The translations under genes were made by a program, and so were the position numbers. This document shows positions 1 to 8,560 of a stretch of DNA of 64,000 nt, piece after piece. Location of the stretch: assembly GCA_039029315.1 (NCBI GenBank), contig JBCCGK010000006.1, positions 62,001 through 126,000 of the forward strand, written 5' to 3'. Below the pieces are notes generated by a model. That model saw only the letters and a program-made list of their open reading frames with translations. It did not search any database and was not told the origin of the DNA. The stretch is from JBCCCJ01 sp039029315. GTDB taxonomy: Bacteria > Bacteroidota > Bacteroidia > J057. Positions within the stretch are counted from its first letter, which is position 1; every line of letters starts with the position of its first letter.

Positions 1-380
1 ATTTTCATCCTGCCTCAAATGTGAGCAAAATGAGCCAGGGAACTCCGTTGACAGATGAAGATCGCACCCCCTGGCTTCAAAATATTGCTTCTGCCACCCG
101 AAAAGAAGTCGGTGGAGTCGTAGTGGCCTGTTCAGCCTTAAAGCAAAGTTATCGGGATCTCCTGGCTCATGGACAAGAGCGGCTAGTTCGCTGGATATTT
201 TTGACCGGAGAACCCGAGATTATTGAGGAAAGAATGAATCGAAGGACAGAGCATTTCATGCCTCCGGGACTCCTGGCTTCACAGCTAGACACTCTCGAAC
301 CCCCCACTGATGCGATACACATTCAGATAGATGCAAGTCCAGAAGCGATGATTCAGGAAATCTTGCGTGTCCTCTCCTAA
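1..380 (+). CDS. gntK: Gluconokinase, C-terminal part (5' end outside window)
   Basis: Phosphorylates D-gluconate to 6-phosphogluconate in the cytoplasm, feeding the pentose phosphate or Entner-Doudoroff route. The frame is open to the left edge (reading from base 3), so the gene starts upstream; the GTG at 21 is not its start. The visible part opens with the family signature FHPASNVSKMSQGTPLTDED (substrate-binding FHP...NxxKM plus PLTDEDR), followed by a VVACSALKxxYRD segment and ERMxxRxxHFMPxxLLxSQ, all typical of GntK. The P-loop lies outside the window. A sugar transporter and ribokinase follow on the same strand after a 329-bp gap, which suggests a carbohydrate-use neighbourhood. Identity is secure; only completeness is unknown. 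Confidence 0.93.
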   Translation, partial: FHPASNVSKMSQGTPLTDEDRTPWLQNIASATRKEVGGVVVACSALKQSYRDLLAHGQERLVRWIFLTGEPEIIEERMNRRTEHFMPPGLLASQLDTLEPPTDAIHIQIDASPEAMIQEILRVLS

Positions 381-565
381 GGTGCTTGATACGAATATCA
401 ACTTGGGGACAGACTCATCAGTCGGGAATTGATAATGTGAAAGCCAGGATTGATCATGAGACATACAAAAATACAATGCATACCAAAGTTCTTATCTCCT
501 TTATATCTTTTTCCCTATACTTAGAAACAATCAAATAACCGATATGCAATTTCGCTTGATCCTTT

Positions 566-608
566 GAACCGGTTCTTCACCCAAAAAAAGCCTTGATTGG
601 CTCGCCAA
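566..608. promoter_or_regulatory. Two palindromes upstream of the sugar transporter (candidate operators)
   Basis: The 329-bp gap between gluconokinase and the transporter holds no convincing gene. It has a perfect 10-bp palindrome GAACCGGTTC at 566-575 and an inverted repeat TTGGC-TC-GCCAA at 597-608. The first has the central CCGG seen in operators of LacI-family sugar repressors such as GntR (family knowledge). That either site binds a regulator of the transporter-ribokinase pair is inference, since no LacI-type gene lies in the window. Confidence 0.35.
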
Positions 609-709
609 ACTGGGTTTCCCGTCCTTGATCTGGCACAAACTATCTGCGAAATATTTATGTCTTTTTTTTTCCAGTTCCTGAGAGGGATTACCTAACACTA
701 CTACTACCT

Positions 710-1708
710 ATGCTTATCATTTCGTCCTATACCGTCGCTATTGTCCTGTTGGTCATCTCCATGTTGTGCTGGGGATCATGGGCCAACACCCAAAAATTAG
801 CTTCTAAAAGCTGGAGTTTTCAATTATTCTATTGGGACTATGCCCTTGGACTTGTTCTTCTCTCACTCTTGTTTGGCCTGACATTGGGCAGCATGGGAGA
901 AGAAGGAAGAAGTTTCCTCCCGGATTTACAGCAAGCGGATTCCGGAGCGATGCTCTCCGCATTTATGGGGGGCGTTATTTTTAACATCGCCAACCTTCTG
1001 GTAGTGGCAGCCATCGATCTTGCAGGCATGGCCATCGCATTTCCCATCGCCATCGGACTTGCTCTGGTCCTGGGGGTAATCATCAACTATCTGGGAGAAG
1101 CAAAAGGAGATCCTCTGTTGCTCTTTGCAGGAGTGGCTCTCATCACCCTGGCCATTGTCCTCAATGCGCTGGCTTATCGCAAAAAGACAAAAGGCGAAAC
1201 AGCAGTTTCCAACAAAGGCATCCTCATTTCCATTGTCGGAGGGATAATTATGAGTTTCTTCTACCGCTTTGTTGCCGATTCTCTTGTCAGTGACTTTGCC
1301 AATCCAGAAATGGGCAAATTAAGTCCATATTCTGCGGTGTTCATTTTCTCAATAGGGGTGCTGTTGTCTAATTTTCTGTGGAACAGCATATTTATGTACA
1401 GACCAGTCACGGGGAATGCTGTTACCTACAAAGACTACCTTCGGCAAGGCAACCTTCGTCTTCACAGCATCGGAATATTGGGGGGAGCGATCTGGTGCAT
1501 GGGCATGTTTTTGAGCATTTTATCTTCGGATATTGCCGGCCCAGCCATCTCTTATGGTCTGTCTCAGGGAGCAACACTGGTTGCTGCCTTATGGGGCGTC
1601 TTCATTTGGAAAGAATTCAAAGATGCACCTGCTGGAACCAATCCATTGATTACAGCGATGTTTGCTTCCTTTGTCATAGGATTGGCCCTTATCATCATTG
1701 CACGATAA
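710..1708 (+). CDS. GRP-family (drug/metabolite superfamily) sugar transporter
   Basis: A 332-residue inner-membrane protein with about ten hydrophobic segments, the usual size and layout for glucose/ribose porter (GRP, GlcU/RbsU-like) permeases. These import monosaccharides by proton symport. The N-terminal CWGSWANTQKL segment and the later GAIWCMGMFLSI and ISYGLSQG segments are typical of the family. Ribokinase begins 11 bp after the stop, so the two are almost certainly co-transcribed, which points to ribose or a similar pentose as substrate. The ATG at 710 is the only reasonable start. The family call is firm; the substrate is inferred from the neighbour. Confidence 0.85.
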   Translation: MLIISSYTVAIVLLVISMLCWGSWANTQKLASKSWSFQLFYWDYALGLVLLSLLFGLTLGSMGEEGRSFLPDLQQADSGAMLSAFMGGVIFNIANLLVVAAIDLAGMAIAFPIAIGLALVLGVIINYLGEAKGDPLLLFAGVALITLAIVLNALAYRKKTKGETAVSNKGILISIVGGIIMSFFYRFVADSLVSDFANPEMGKLSPYSAVFIFSIGVLLSNFLWNSIFMYRPVTGNAVTYKDYLRQGNLRLHSIGILGGAIWCMGMFLSILSSDIAGPAISYGLSQGATLVAALWGVFIWKEFKDAPAGTNPLITAMFASFVIGLALIIIAR

Positions 1709-1719
1709 TTATTCTCATC

Positions 1720-2646
1720 ATGTCAGATTCTATTGTTGTCATCGGCAGTTCCAATGTCGATTTGATTATGCAGCTCCCCCGCCTTCCACGACCAGGGGAA
1801 ACCATTAGCGGAGGAGTGTTTACCCAAACTTATGGCGGCAAAGGAGCCAATCAGGCAGTGGGGGCAGCACGGTCAGGGGGACAGGTAACCTTTGTCAGTT
1901 GCCTTGGGGCAGATGGGTTTGCGCCGGATTTTATCCAGAATTTTCAGCAAGATTCTATTCGTACTGAGTATGTCTTTCAGATCCCGGAAGCTGCTACCGG
2001 GACCGCGCTTATCATGATAGATGCCAAGGGAGAAAATTGCATTTCAGTGGCTCCGGGAGCCAATCATCTGCTGACTCGCTCACATTTGCGTCAGGCAAAA
2101 GAAGCGATAGAGCAGGCAGCGGTCATTTTACTGCAATGTGAGTTACACCCTGCCACACTTCGCCAAGTCATCGAGTTGGGAGATGAATTGAACAAACCCA
2201 TTTTGCTGAATTTGGCCCCTGCCCAGGCGCTAGAAGACGATTATCTTTCCAAACTCCACTGGTTGATCGTCAATGAGTCTGAGGCTGCCATGCTCACACA
2301 GATGTCTGTAGAGAACATGAAAGATGTTCAGGCCGCCGCCGATCTCTTGATCAAGAAGGTGGGTGGTGGAGTGATCATCACCCTGGGTGCCAAAGGATCC
2401 TACATTGTAGAGAAAACGCACCGACAATTGGTTCCTGCATTTTCGGTAAATGCCGTGGACACTACTGCCGCTGGGGATGTCTATTGTGGAAGTCTGGCAA
2501 CTGCTTTGGTAGAAGGAAAATCTACACAGGAAGCAGTCCGATTTGCGAGTGCCGCAGCCGCCATTGCCGTGACGCGTTTGGGAGCACAGGCATCCGCCCC
2601 TACAAGAGCAGAGATTGATCAATTCCTGACCGAGCACACGTCCTAA
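1720..2646 (+). CDS. rbsK: Ribokinase
   Basis: PfkB-family carbohydrate kinase that makes ribose 5-phosphate from ribose and ATP. The frame is open back to 1378, but that part overlaps the transporter; the ATG at 1720 gives the classic N-terminus VVIGSSNVDLIMQLPRLPRP. Other family marks are the GGKGANQAVGAARSG sugar-binding signature (near residue 42) and the C-terminal DTTAAGDVYCG signature, where GAGD is normal and the Asp is the catalytic base; Ala replaces the first Gly (TTAAGD). At 308 residues it is full length. It lies 11 bp after the GRP transporter. Its last 4 bp overlap the end of the convergent serine hydrolase gene. Confidence 0.93.
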   Translation: MSDSIVVIGSSNVDLIMQLPRLPRPGETISGGVFTQTYGGKGANQAVGAARSGGQVTFVSCLGADGFAPDFIQNFQQDSIRTEYVFQIPEAATGTALIMIDAKGENCISVAPGANHLLTRSHLRQAKEAIEQAAVILLQCELHPATLRQVIELGDELNKPILLNLAPAQALEDDYLSKLHWLIVNESEAAMLTQMSVENMKDVQAAADLLIKKVGGGVIITLGAKGSYIVEKTHRQLVPAFSVNAVDTTAAGDVYCGSLATALVEGKSTQEAVRFASAAAAIAVTRLGAQASAPTRAEIDQFLTEHTS

Positions 2647-3875
2647 TCGACAATGGCCTGATAGACAAATTGTCGAAGTTTATTGGAATAAAAATTTGTA
2701 TATGGCGCTGATTGGGTCATCAAAATCGCAATCAGTTTCTCCGATGGATCAATGAAAAAATAAGTATTGTTGTAGCCACTCCAATAATACTGCCCAACAG
2801 AACCTGCTGCCCTGGATTCTGCCAGATCAGTCTTGACCCCAAATCCCAAGCCAAAGCCATGACCCGGGGTAGGGCGTAAGTCTCCAGCATGATTACTTGC
2901 CATCAGGTCTATGGTGGTTCGACTCAACAATTGATGCCCCTTATATTTGCCCCCATTGAGCAACATTTGGCAGAATTTCAGGTAGTCCTCTGCCGTTGAA
3001 AATAAGCCATGAGTCCCGCCATAAACGGTATTCCCTGTCATGGGAGATTGTAGACGAGCTTTAACCAACTTGCCATCCTGATTCACTTGGTGGACATAGG
3101 CCCTCCGGTTCTCTTGCTCGGAATTGAGATTATAGCCCGTATCTTTCATTCCGAGCGGATCAAAGATCCTCTGCTGGAGAAATTCTCTTGTCGTCATCCC
3201 GGAAAAATGCTCTATCAGCAAGGACAAGACATCCGGTGAAGCACTGTAGTACCATTGTTTGCCGGGATGGCCAATCAATGGCATACTGGCCAGAGCATTG
3301 ACGCGATCTTCGATTGTTGTGTGCTGCTTGAAATACAGGGCTTTGCGAATGTCAGACTCAAGGGGATTATTCCCCAGTCCATGCGAAAATCCAGCCGTAT
3401 GACTCAGGAGCTGCGCAATGCTAATCTGTCCTTCCATAGGTTCAATCTCTCCATTCGCTCCCTCTTTCACATCTTTGGCTACTTTCATGTTAGCAAATTG
3501 AGGCAGGTATTGTGAGACAGGATCAGAAAGGAAAAAATGGCCTTCTTCATACAGCATCATGATCCCGACACTGATGATGGGTTTGGTCATGGATTGAATG
3601 AAAAAAATCGAGTTATCCTTCATTTTGCTGCTGGATTTCAGATCCTGGTATCCGAAGCTCGCCTGTTGTACAATTTGACCATTTCGGGCAATCAGACTGA
3701 CAGCACCAGCCAATTTTTCTTCCTTGACTTCTTGCTGGAGGTAATCAGAATATCGAGCAAGCCGGTCAGAAGACATCCCTGCTGACTCTGGAAGCACTTT
3801 TGCACCAGATTGTGCAATCGCCTGAAAAACGAAAAATTTCAGTGCAAGTAGGAGAACCAAATATGATTTTTTCAT
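2643..3875 (-). CDS. Exported serine hydrolase, beta-lactamase class C / esterase EstB type
   Basis: A 410-residue protein with an N-terminal signal peptide (Lys-Lys, hydrophobic stretch, AIAQ cleavage region). It has the penicillin-binding-protein-like fold signature: S95-M-T-K98 as nucleophile and general base, and a Tyr-Ser-Ala at about 210-212 in place of the usual Tyr-x-Asn. GGTHGLFSTAEDYLKFCQML is the conserved C-terminal region of the serine-hydrolase family PF00144. Such proteins are mostly esterases or D-aminopeptidases rather than resistance enzymes; the substrate is unknown. It is transcribed divergently from the hybrid kinase at 4003. Confidence 0.85.
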   Translation of the reverse strand: MKKSYLVLLLALKFFVFQAIAQSGAKVLPESAGMSSDRLARYSDYLQQEVKEEKLAGAVSLIARNGQIVQQASFGYQDLKSSSKMKDNSIFFIQSMTKPIISVGIMMLYEEGHFFLSDPVSQYLPQFANMKVAKDVKEGANGEIEPMEGQISIAQLLSHTAGFSHGLGNNPLESDIRKALYFKQHTTIEDRVNALASMPLIGHPGKQWYYSASPDVLSLLIEHFSGMTTREFLQQRIFDPLGMKDTGYNLNSEQENRRAYVHQVNQDGKLVKARLQSPMTGNTVYGGTHGLFSTAEDYLKFCQMLLNGGKYKGHQLLSRTTIDLMASNHAGDLRPTPGHGFGLGFGVKTDLAESRAAGSVGQYYWSGYNNTYFFIDPSEKLIAILMTQSAPYTNFYSNKLRQFVYQAIVD

Positions 3876-4002
3876 TCTATGTTGGATTTTTCGATCGTAA
3901 ATAGGAAGATTTTTGCCAAAAAACGAAATCCTATACGTTGTTTCGCATCTTGAACGTTTTGCTTATGGAAGTTGGCGTAAATTCCATATCTTAGAACGCT
4001 TT

Positions 4003-6723
4003 ATGAATACACAGTCATGTCGGCATATGCGGATTGTGCATGGGATTAGATATTTGATAGGTTGGATGTTGATATCGGGGACATTGTTCTCCAATATCCA
4101 GGCATTCAATACTGATAGTTTGTTGAAGACTTTTCAGGATCTTCCGATAGATCAGCAATTATCTATTGTCAGTGAAAAAGTATATGCCTATGCCCAGGAA
4201 GGCAAAAATGACGAAGCCTTAAAGCTTGCTCACCTTGGCCTGGAATTGGCTGTAGGTCAAGAAAAGCCCAACATCCTTGCCAATGCCCATCAGGATGTCG
4301 GCAACATCTACAAAGTCCGAAAAGAGTACAAAAACGCTTACTACCACTTCAAGGAGGCTTATCTGTTGTACAATCGACACGGCCGTGCTGTGGAGATTCG
4401 CGGGATCATCCGCCGCCTGACAGAAGTCACGGAAGTCCTGAAGTATTATGAACAAGCCATTCGCTATCTCCAACGGGCAGCAGATCTGGCAGAAGCCCGC
4501 AATGAACCCCAGGAACTGGCCAGCATTCGGCATCAGATTGGACGCATGTATCAACTCGAATCTCTCTTCGAGTCTGCTGAGGCTCATTTTCTCCAAAGTC
4601 TGGAGTTGTACGAGCGCATAGGAGATTCATTAGGCGTATCAGATGTGGTCAGTAGTTTGGGCGAAACTTATCTGATAGAAAAACGCTATCAAGAGGCACT
4701 GGACCAGTTTCTCCGCTCCCTCAATATCCAGAAAACCTTACTTTTTCAGGATAAAATTGCCCGAGATTATCACAACATTGGCCTGGTATACCTCGCGCTT
4801 GACAGTACCTCTCTGGCCAGATCCAAGTATTTTGATCCATCCTTGATCATTCGGGATGAACTCAAGGATCTCGATGCGCGAGCTGCCACACTGAGCAGAA
4901 TCGGAGATACTTATATGAGGGAAGAGGACTACAATCGTGCATTGGTTCATTATAGTGAAGCCCTAAAAAACCAGACCATCATTGGTGATTCCAATGTGAG
5001 CACCCTCTATAATATCGGGCTGGCCCGCTATCATACCAAAGAATATGAGGACGCTATCGAAATTTTGGAAGCCAGTCTGAATCTGAGTTTCAGATTTCAG
5101 CTGGATACCTTTAGGCGCAGTGTTTACAGATTGTTGTCAGATGTCTACCTCGAAAACGAGAACGAAACCAATGCTCTTGAGTATTACCAGTTGTATACAG
5201 GTTTGAATGATTCTCTCTTTAATCTCAAGCATTCAAGGGAGAAACAACAAATGAAAGCCAGAATCGAGGCGATCAATAGAGAGAAAGATCTGCAGGAACA
5301 ACGCAGTCAACTCAAGCTAAGTACAGCCAGAAATGACCGAAATCGAATCATCATTTATGCTGGAGGGGTGCTCCTGACCTTGATCATCATTCTTGTTGGG
5401 GTACTCTTCCGACAAACCAAAATCAAGCAGCGGGTCAACGATCAACTGGCTTTCCAAAACAAGGTCATCAATACTCAAAACAGACAATTACATAAGATTA
5501 ACCAACGCCTGGAAGAAGCCAAGCAATTGGCAGAAGCCGGTTCTGTGGCGAAATCCAACTTCCTGGCGACGATGAGTCATGAAATTCGAACACCGATGAA
5601 TGGAATCATCGGCATGACGAGTCTGCTCATGGACACCAAACTCAACGATCGCCAGAGGTACTATTCAACAACGATCTCTACGAGTAGCCAGAATCTGCTC
5701 AACATCCTCAACGACATTCTGGATTACTCCAGGGTAGAGGCAGGAAAACTTGAGTTGGAAATCCGTAGCCTGAAACTCGAAAACTTGTTGGAAGAGGTTC
5801 AGGCATTGTTCGCCTCTACAGCCAAAGAGAAAGGAATTCAGTTGAATTTTCAGGTTGATTCCTCGATTCCCTCCTACATCTTCAGCGATCCGACCCGCCT
5901 GCGCCAAATCCTGGTCAATCTTGTCAGTAATGCCTTGAAGTTCACAAGTGAGGGATATATTCATATTTATGTTCGCTTCAAGACGCCTCCCAAAAACGGC
6001 TTCAGCCACAAGGATTCCTTTGAGTTGGAATTCAAGGTACAGGATTCTGGTATTGGGATTCCCAAAGACAAGCTCGAATCTATTTTTGATTCTTTTCAGC
6101 AAGTCGACAATTCAGTCTCTCGCCGCTTTGGTGGAGTAGGTCTAGGCCTGGCAATCACACGAAGACTTGTGCAGTTGATGGAGGGAAAAATTCGGGTAGA
6201 AAGCCAATTGGGCAGAGGCTCTGCCTTTATTTTTCATATCCGTACCCAGGCAGATCGAGAAGCAGAAAAGATCACAAACAAACAACAAACCGCCTACGAA
6301 TTCAACAGCACATTGGGGGAGCGGTTTCCACTTCGGATTCTGGTCGCAGAGGACAATCTCATCAACCAAACTGTCATAGAAGGGATTTTGGAAAAAATGG
6401 GCTTCCAGGTGGATATTGTAGCGGATGGCAATGAAGTCATAGAGGCACTGGATGAGACATTTTATGATTTGATCTTCATGGATATCCAGATGCCGGAACT
6501 GGATGGCTTGAGTGCAACTCAGATGATTCTTCAGAACTTCGGCAATAAACATCGTCCTGTGATCATTGCCATGACTGCTAATGCGATGAGCGGGGTTCGG
6601 GAACAATACCTGAATGCGGGAATGGATGATTATATCAGCAAACCTTTTAAGTTGAAGGATCTGGAACAGGCAATCATCAAGTGGGGAACAGTGATCGAAA
6701 TGCAAAAAGTCGGCAAACAATAA
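4003..6723 (+). CDS. TPR-containing hybrid sensor histidine kinase/response regulator
   Basis: A large sensor of about 906 residues. In order: signal/anchor segment (GIRYLIGWMLISGTLF), about eight tetratricopeptide repeats to residue ~400, a coiled coil, one transmembrane helix (~446-470), a HisKA domain with phospho-acceptor His at ~526 (MSHEIRTPMNG), a HATPase domain with N box (NLVSNALKF) and G boxes (DSGIGIP, GGVGLGLAI), and a C-terminal receiver with phospho-acceptor Asp at ~827 (FMDIQMPELDG). The frame extends up to a TTG at 3913; the ATG at 4003 is preferred, with 4027 as alternative. The TPRs are presumably periplasmic. No separate response regulator is adjacent; the methyltransferase gene follows after 2 bp. 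Confidence 0.92.
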   Translation: MNTQSCRHMRIVHGIRYLIGWMLISGTLFSNIQAFNTDSLLKTFQDLPIDQQLSIVSEKVYAYAQEGKNDEALKLAHLGLELAVGQEKPNILANAHQDVGNIYKVRKEYKNAYYHFKEAYLLYNRHGRAVEIRGIIRRLTEVTEVLKYYEQAIRYLQRAADLAEARNEPQELASIRHQIGRMYQLESLFESAEAHFLQSLELYERIGDSLGVSDVVSSLGETYLIEKRYQEALDQFLRSLNIQKTLLFQDKIARDYHNIGLVYLALDSTSLARSKYFDPSLIIRDELKDLDARAATLSRIGDTYMREEDYNRALVHYSEALKNQTIIGDSNVSTLYNIGLARYHTKEYEDAIEILEASLNLSFRFQLDTFRRSVYRLLSDVYLENENETNALEYYQLYTGLNDSLFNLKHSREKQQMKARIEAINREKDLQEQRSQLKLSTARNDRNRIIIYAGGVLLTLIIILVGVLFRQTKIKQRVNDQLAFQNKVINTQNRQLHKINQRLEEAKQLAEAGSVAKSNFLATMSHEIRTPMNGIIGMTSLLMDTKLNDRQRYYSTTISTSSQNLLNILNDILDYSRVEAGKLELEIRSLKLENLLEEVQALFASTAKEKGIQLNFQVDSSIPSYIFSDPTRLRQILVNLVSNALKFTSEGYIHIYVRFKTPPKNGFSHKDSFELEFKVQDSGIGIPKDKLESIFDSFQQVDNSVSRRFGGVGLGLAITRRLVQLMEGKIRVESQLGRGSAFIFHIRTQADREAEKITNKQQTAYEFNSTLGERFPLRILVAEDNLINQTVIEGILEKMGFQVDIVADGNEVIEALDETFYDLIFMDIQMPELDGLSATQMILQNFGNKHRPVIIAMTANAMSGVREQYLNAGMDDYISKPFKLKDLEQAIIKWGTVIEMQKVGKQ

Positions 6724-6725
6724 TT

Positions 6726-7502
6726 GTGTCTTCCTCCTCTTCGATACATGACATTGGCGATCATCGGATTTATCACGGTGATGCGATAGATATTCTTCAA
6801 TCCAACATCCCGGCAAACAGCGTAGCCTTGATTTTTGCAGATCCTCCTTATAATATCGGCAAAGATTATCATGGCTGGAAGGACAAACAAGCGCCAGCGG
6901 TATACCTCAAGTGGTGCTATCAATGGCTGGACTTGTGCCTGTCCAAACTGGCCCCTCATGGGAGTATGTATGTGATGACTTCTACCCAGTTCATGCCCCA
7001 GTTCGATTTATTCTTACAACAACGGATTCATATCTTGTCAAGAATTGTGTGGGCCTATGATAGCTCTGGTATGCAGGCCCGACAGAAGTTTGGCTCCTTG
7101 TATGAACCGATTTTGCATTGTGTCAAGCATCCCAAAGCTTATACCTTCAATGCTGATGACATCCTGATAGAGGCAAAAACCGGCGCAAAACGCAAATTGA
7201 TTGATTATCGCAAATCTCCACCCGCTCCCTATAGTAAAACCAAAGTCCCAGGCAATGTCTGGTATTTTCCCCGAGTTCGCTACAAAATGGCAGAATATGA
7301 AGACCATCCTTCACAGAAACCAGAAGCCCTGCTTGAACGCATCATCCGAGCAAGCTCTAATCCCGGAGATGTGGTATTAGATCCTTTTGCAGGCACATTT
7401 ACCACGGCCAAAGTAGCCCAAACACTTGGCCGCGCATCCATCAGTATTGAGATGCAAGAGGCATATATCGAGATCGGAAAGCGCCGATTAGGAGATGGGT
7501 AG
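6726..7502 (+). CDS. yhdJ: Orphan DNA adenine N6-methyltransferase, YhdJ type
   Basis: S-adenosylmethionine-dependent adenine methyltransferase of the beta arrangement: catalytic DPPY near residue 39 (FADPPYNIGKDYHGW) precedes the AdoMet-binding motif near residue 219 (LDPFAGTFTT). Long stretches such as WAYDSSGMQAR, GSLYEPILHCVK and KVPGNVWYFPRVRY match what I remember of E. coli YhdJ, which methylates ATGCAT. The same specificity here is inference. No restriction endonuclease lies beside it, so it is an orphan enzyme. The start is uncertain: the GTG at 6726 lies 2 bp after the kinase stop, and an upstream in-frame GTG at 6681 would overlap the kinase gene. A MITE begins 6 bp after the stop. 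Confidence 0.9.
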   Translation: MSSSSSIHDIGDHRIYHGDAIDILQSNIPANSVALIFADPPYNIGKDYHGWKDKQAPAVYLKWCYQWLDLCLSKLAPHGSMYVMTSTQFMPQFDLFLQQRIHILSRIVWAYDSSGMQARQKFGSLYEPILHCVKHPKAYTFNADDILIEAKTGAKRKLIDYRKSPPAPYSKTKVPGNVWYFPRVRYKMAEYEDHPSQKPEALLERIIRASSNPGDVVLDPFAGTFTTAKVAQTLGRASISIEMQEAYIEIGKRRLGDG

Positions 7503-7508
7503 GTCTTA

Positions 7509-7669
7509 GAGACTGTTTTGAAATTTGTGCTGAGAATTTTTATGATATATTTTTTTCTCAAACAAGGCTCTTTTTTGTTCTCATAGTGGGGCTATGAGAA
7601 CAAAAAAAGCTGTAGGATGAGGAAAAAAGACGCATACAAAAAATAAGTGACAGATTTTCAAACAGTCTC
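7509..7669 (-). mobile_element. MITE-like element, copy 1 (161 bp)
   Basis: A non-coding element bounded by terminal inverted repeats (GAGACTGTTTTGAAA at the left, TTTTCAAACAGTCTC at the right) and flanked by direct TTA duplications at 7506-7508 and 7670-7672. The reverse complement aligns with the copies at 28861 and 62112 almost base for base. The centre is a long hairpin whose arms include GTTCTCATAG and CTATGAGAAC. It sits between two convergent genes, 6 bp after the methyltransferase stop and 13 bp before the lipoprotein stop, so it may double as a bidirectional terminator (inference). Confidence 0.85.
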
Positions 7670-7681
7670 TTAGTCAATTCT

Positions 7682-8461
7682 CTAATTCGCTCCTTCTGGT
7701 TTGGCAAAAACTGTAGCAGCGGGGACTTCCGCTTCCAGTCGGACATTCACAAAGTGTTTCACCCCATTCTCTTCCCCAAATGATTGCTCCTCCTCATTCC
7801 ATCGATGGCGAGTCAAGGTCTTCGGCAAACTCAATCCATTCACCTCTTGCCATTCTGTATAGCGCAAGGCAGAATACTTCTCTGCATTCTCCTTGTTGAA
7901 ATACGTAACAGAGTATAACATGGCTTCCATCCGCTTCGTATCAGGGTCCAGGTATACAATGTATTGATCATCAGAAGCGACTCCTGTTCCAGATTCAAAG
8001 GTGATTTTGACTACCTCATATGTCTTCCCGTCCAACTCCTTTTTGCCTTGATGTTCCTCTATCACCCCCTCATCAGCTAGTACAAAGGGCATTGCAAAGA
8101 AATAGAATTGCAAATTGATCGAAAAGGTCGGATTCTTTTCTTTCATTCCTTCCTCTTTCAGCAATTGCCAGTAGTTTTTGCCATCATATCCCAGTTCATA
8201 ATTGGCCCCAGTGATCCGCTCATGTCGGGTATAGAGGTTGAGAATTGAACGTTCTTCTGAGGTTCGATCTCCCCGCTGAGACACCATCTCAAATGCAAGG
8301 GTACCAAAAGATTTCCAACGATCTAGACCCCCATGTGCTTCGATAGACTGCTCGATCAAGCTTTTGGGGCCTTTCAGAGGGGCTGCAGTAGATGTTTGTT
8401 TCTGTGAAGATTCACATGCTGTGATGAGGATCAGACTCAGTACAGGCAGGAAGAGACGCAT
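7682..8461 (-). CDS. Outer-membrane lipoprotein of unknown function (DUF6503-like)
   Basis: From the ATG at 8461 the protein is 259 residues and opens with a lipoprotein signal (MRLFLPVLSLILITAC, lipid-attachment Cys at 16). The longer frame to 8521 lacks a sensible N-terminus. The mature part (LIEQSIEAHGGLDRWKSFG at the start, then beta-rich sequence such as YIVYLDPDTKRMEAMLYSV) resembles the Bacteroidota DUF6503 / LolA-LppX-like fold, which suggests a beta half-barrel that handles a hydrophobic ligand. That function is inference from fold type only. It is divergent from the trans-sulfuration gene and convergent with the methyltransferase gene, separated from the latter by the MITE. Confidence 0.65.
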   Translation of the reverse strand: MRLFLPVLSLILITACESSQKQTSTAAPLKGPKSLIEQSIEAHGGLDRWKSFGTLAFEMVSQRGDRTSEERSILNLYTRHERITGANYELGYDGKNYWQLLKEEGMKEKNPTFSINLQFYFFAMPFVLADEGVIEEHQGKKELDGKTYEVVKITFESGTGVASDDQYIVYLDPDTKRMEAMLYSVTYFNKENAEKYSALRYTEWQEVNGLSLPKTLTRHRWNEEEQSFGEENGVKHFVNVRLEAEVPAATVFAKPEGAN

Positions 8462-8560
8462 TGGATAAGAGGAGAAAAAATGAAGCATATCAGGAAAGAA
8501 ATTGGAATTGATTACATTCACACAACAAAATCCAAAGTACCAAAAAAAGATTCTTCGAAA

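Noticed and set aside
1378..1719. N-terminal extension of ribokinase
   Set aside because: The extra 114 residues lie inside the transporter gene and do not fit the ribokinase N-terminus, which starts at 1720.
8462..8560. SAM riboswitch upstream of the trans-sulfuration gene
   Set aside because: The 99-bp divergent gap is too short and has no conserved stem pattern.
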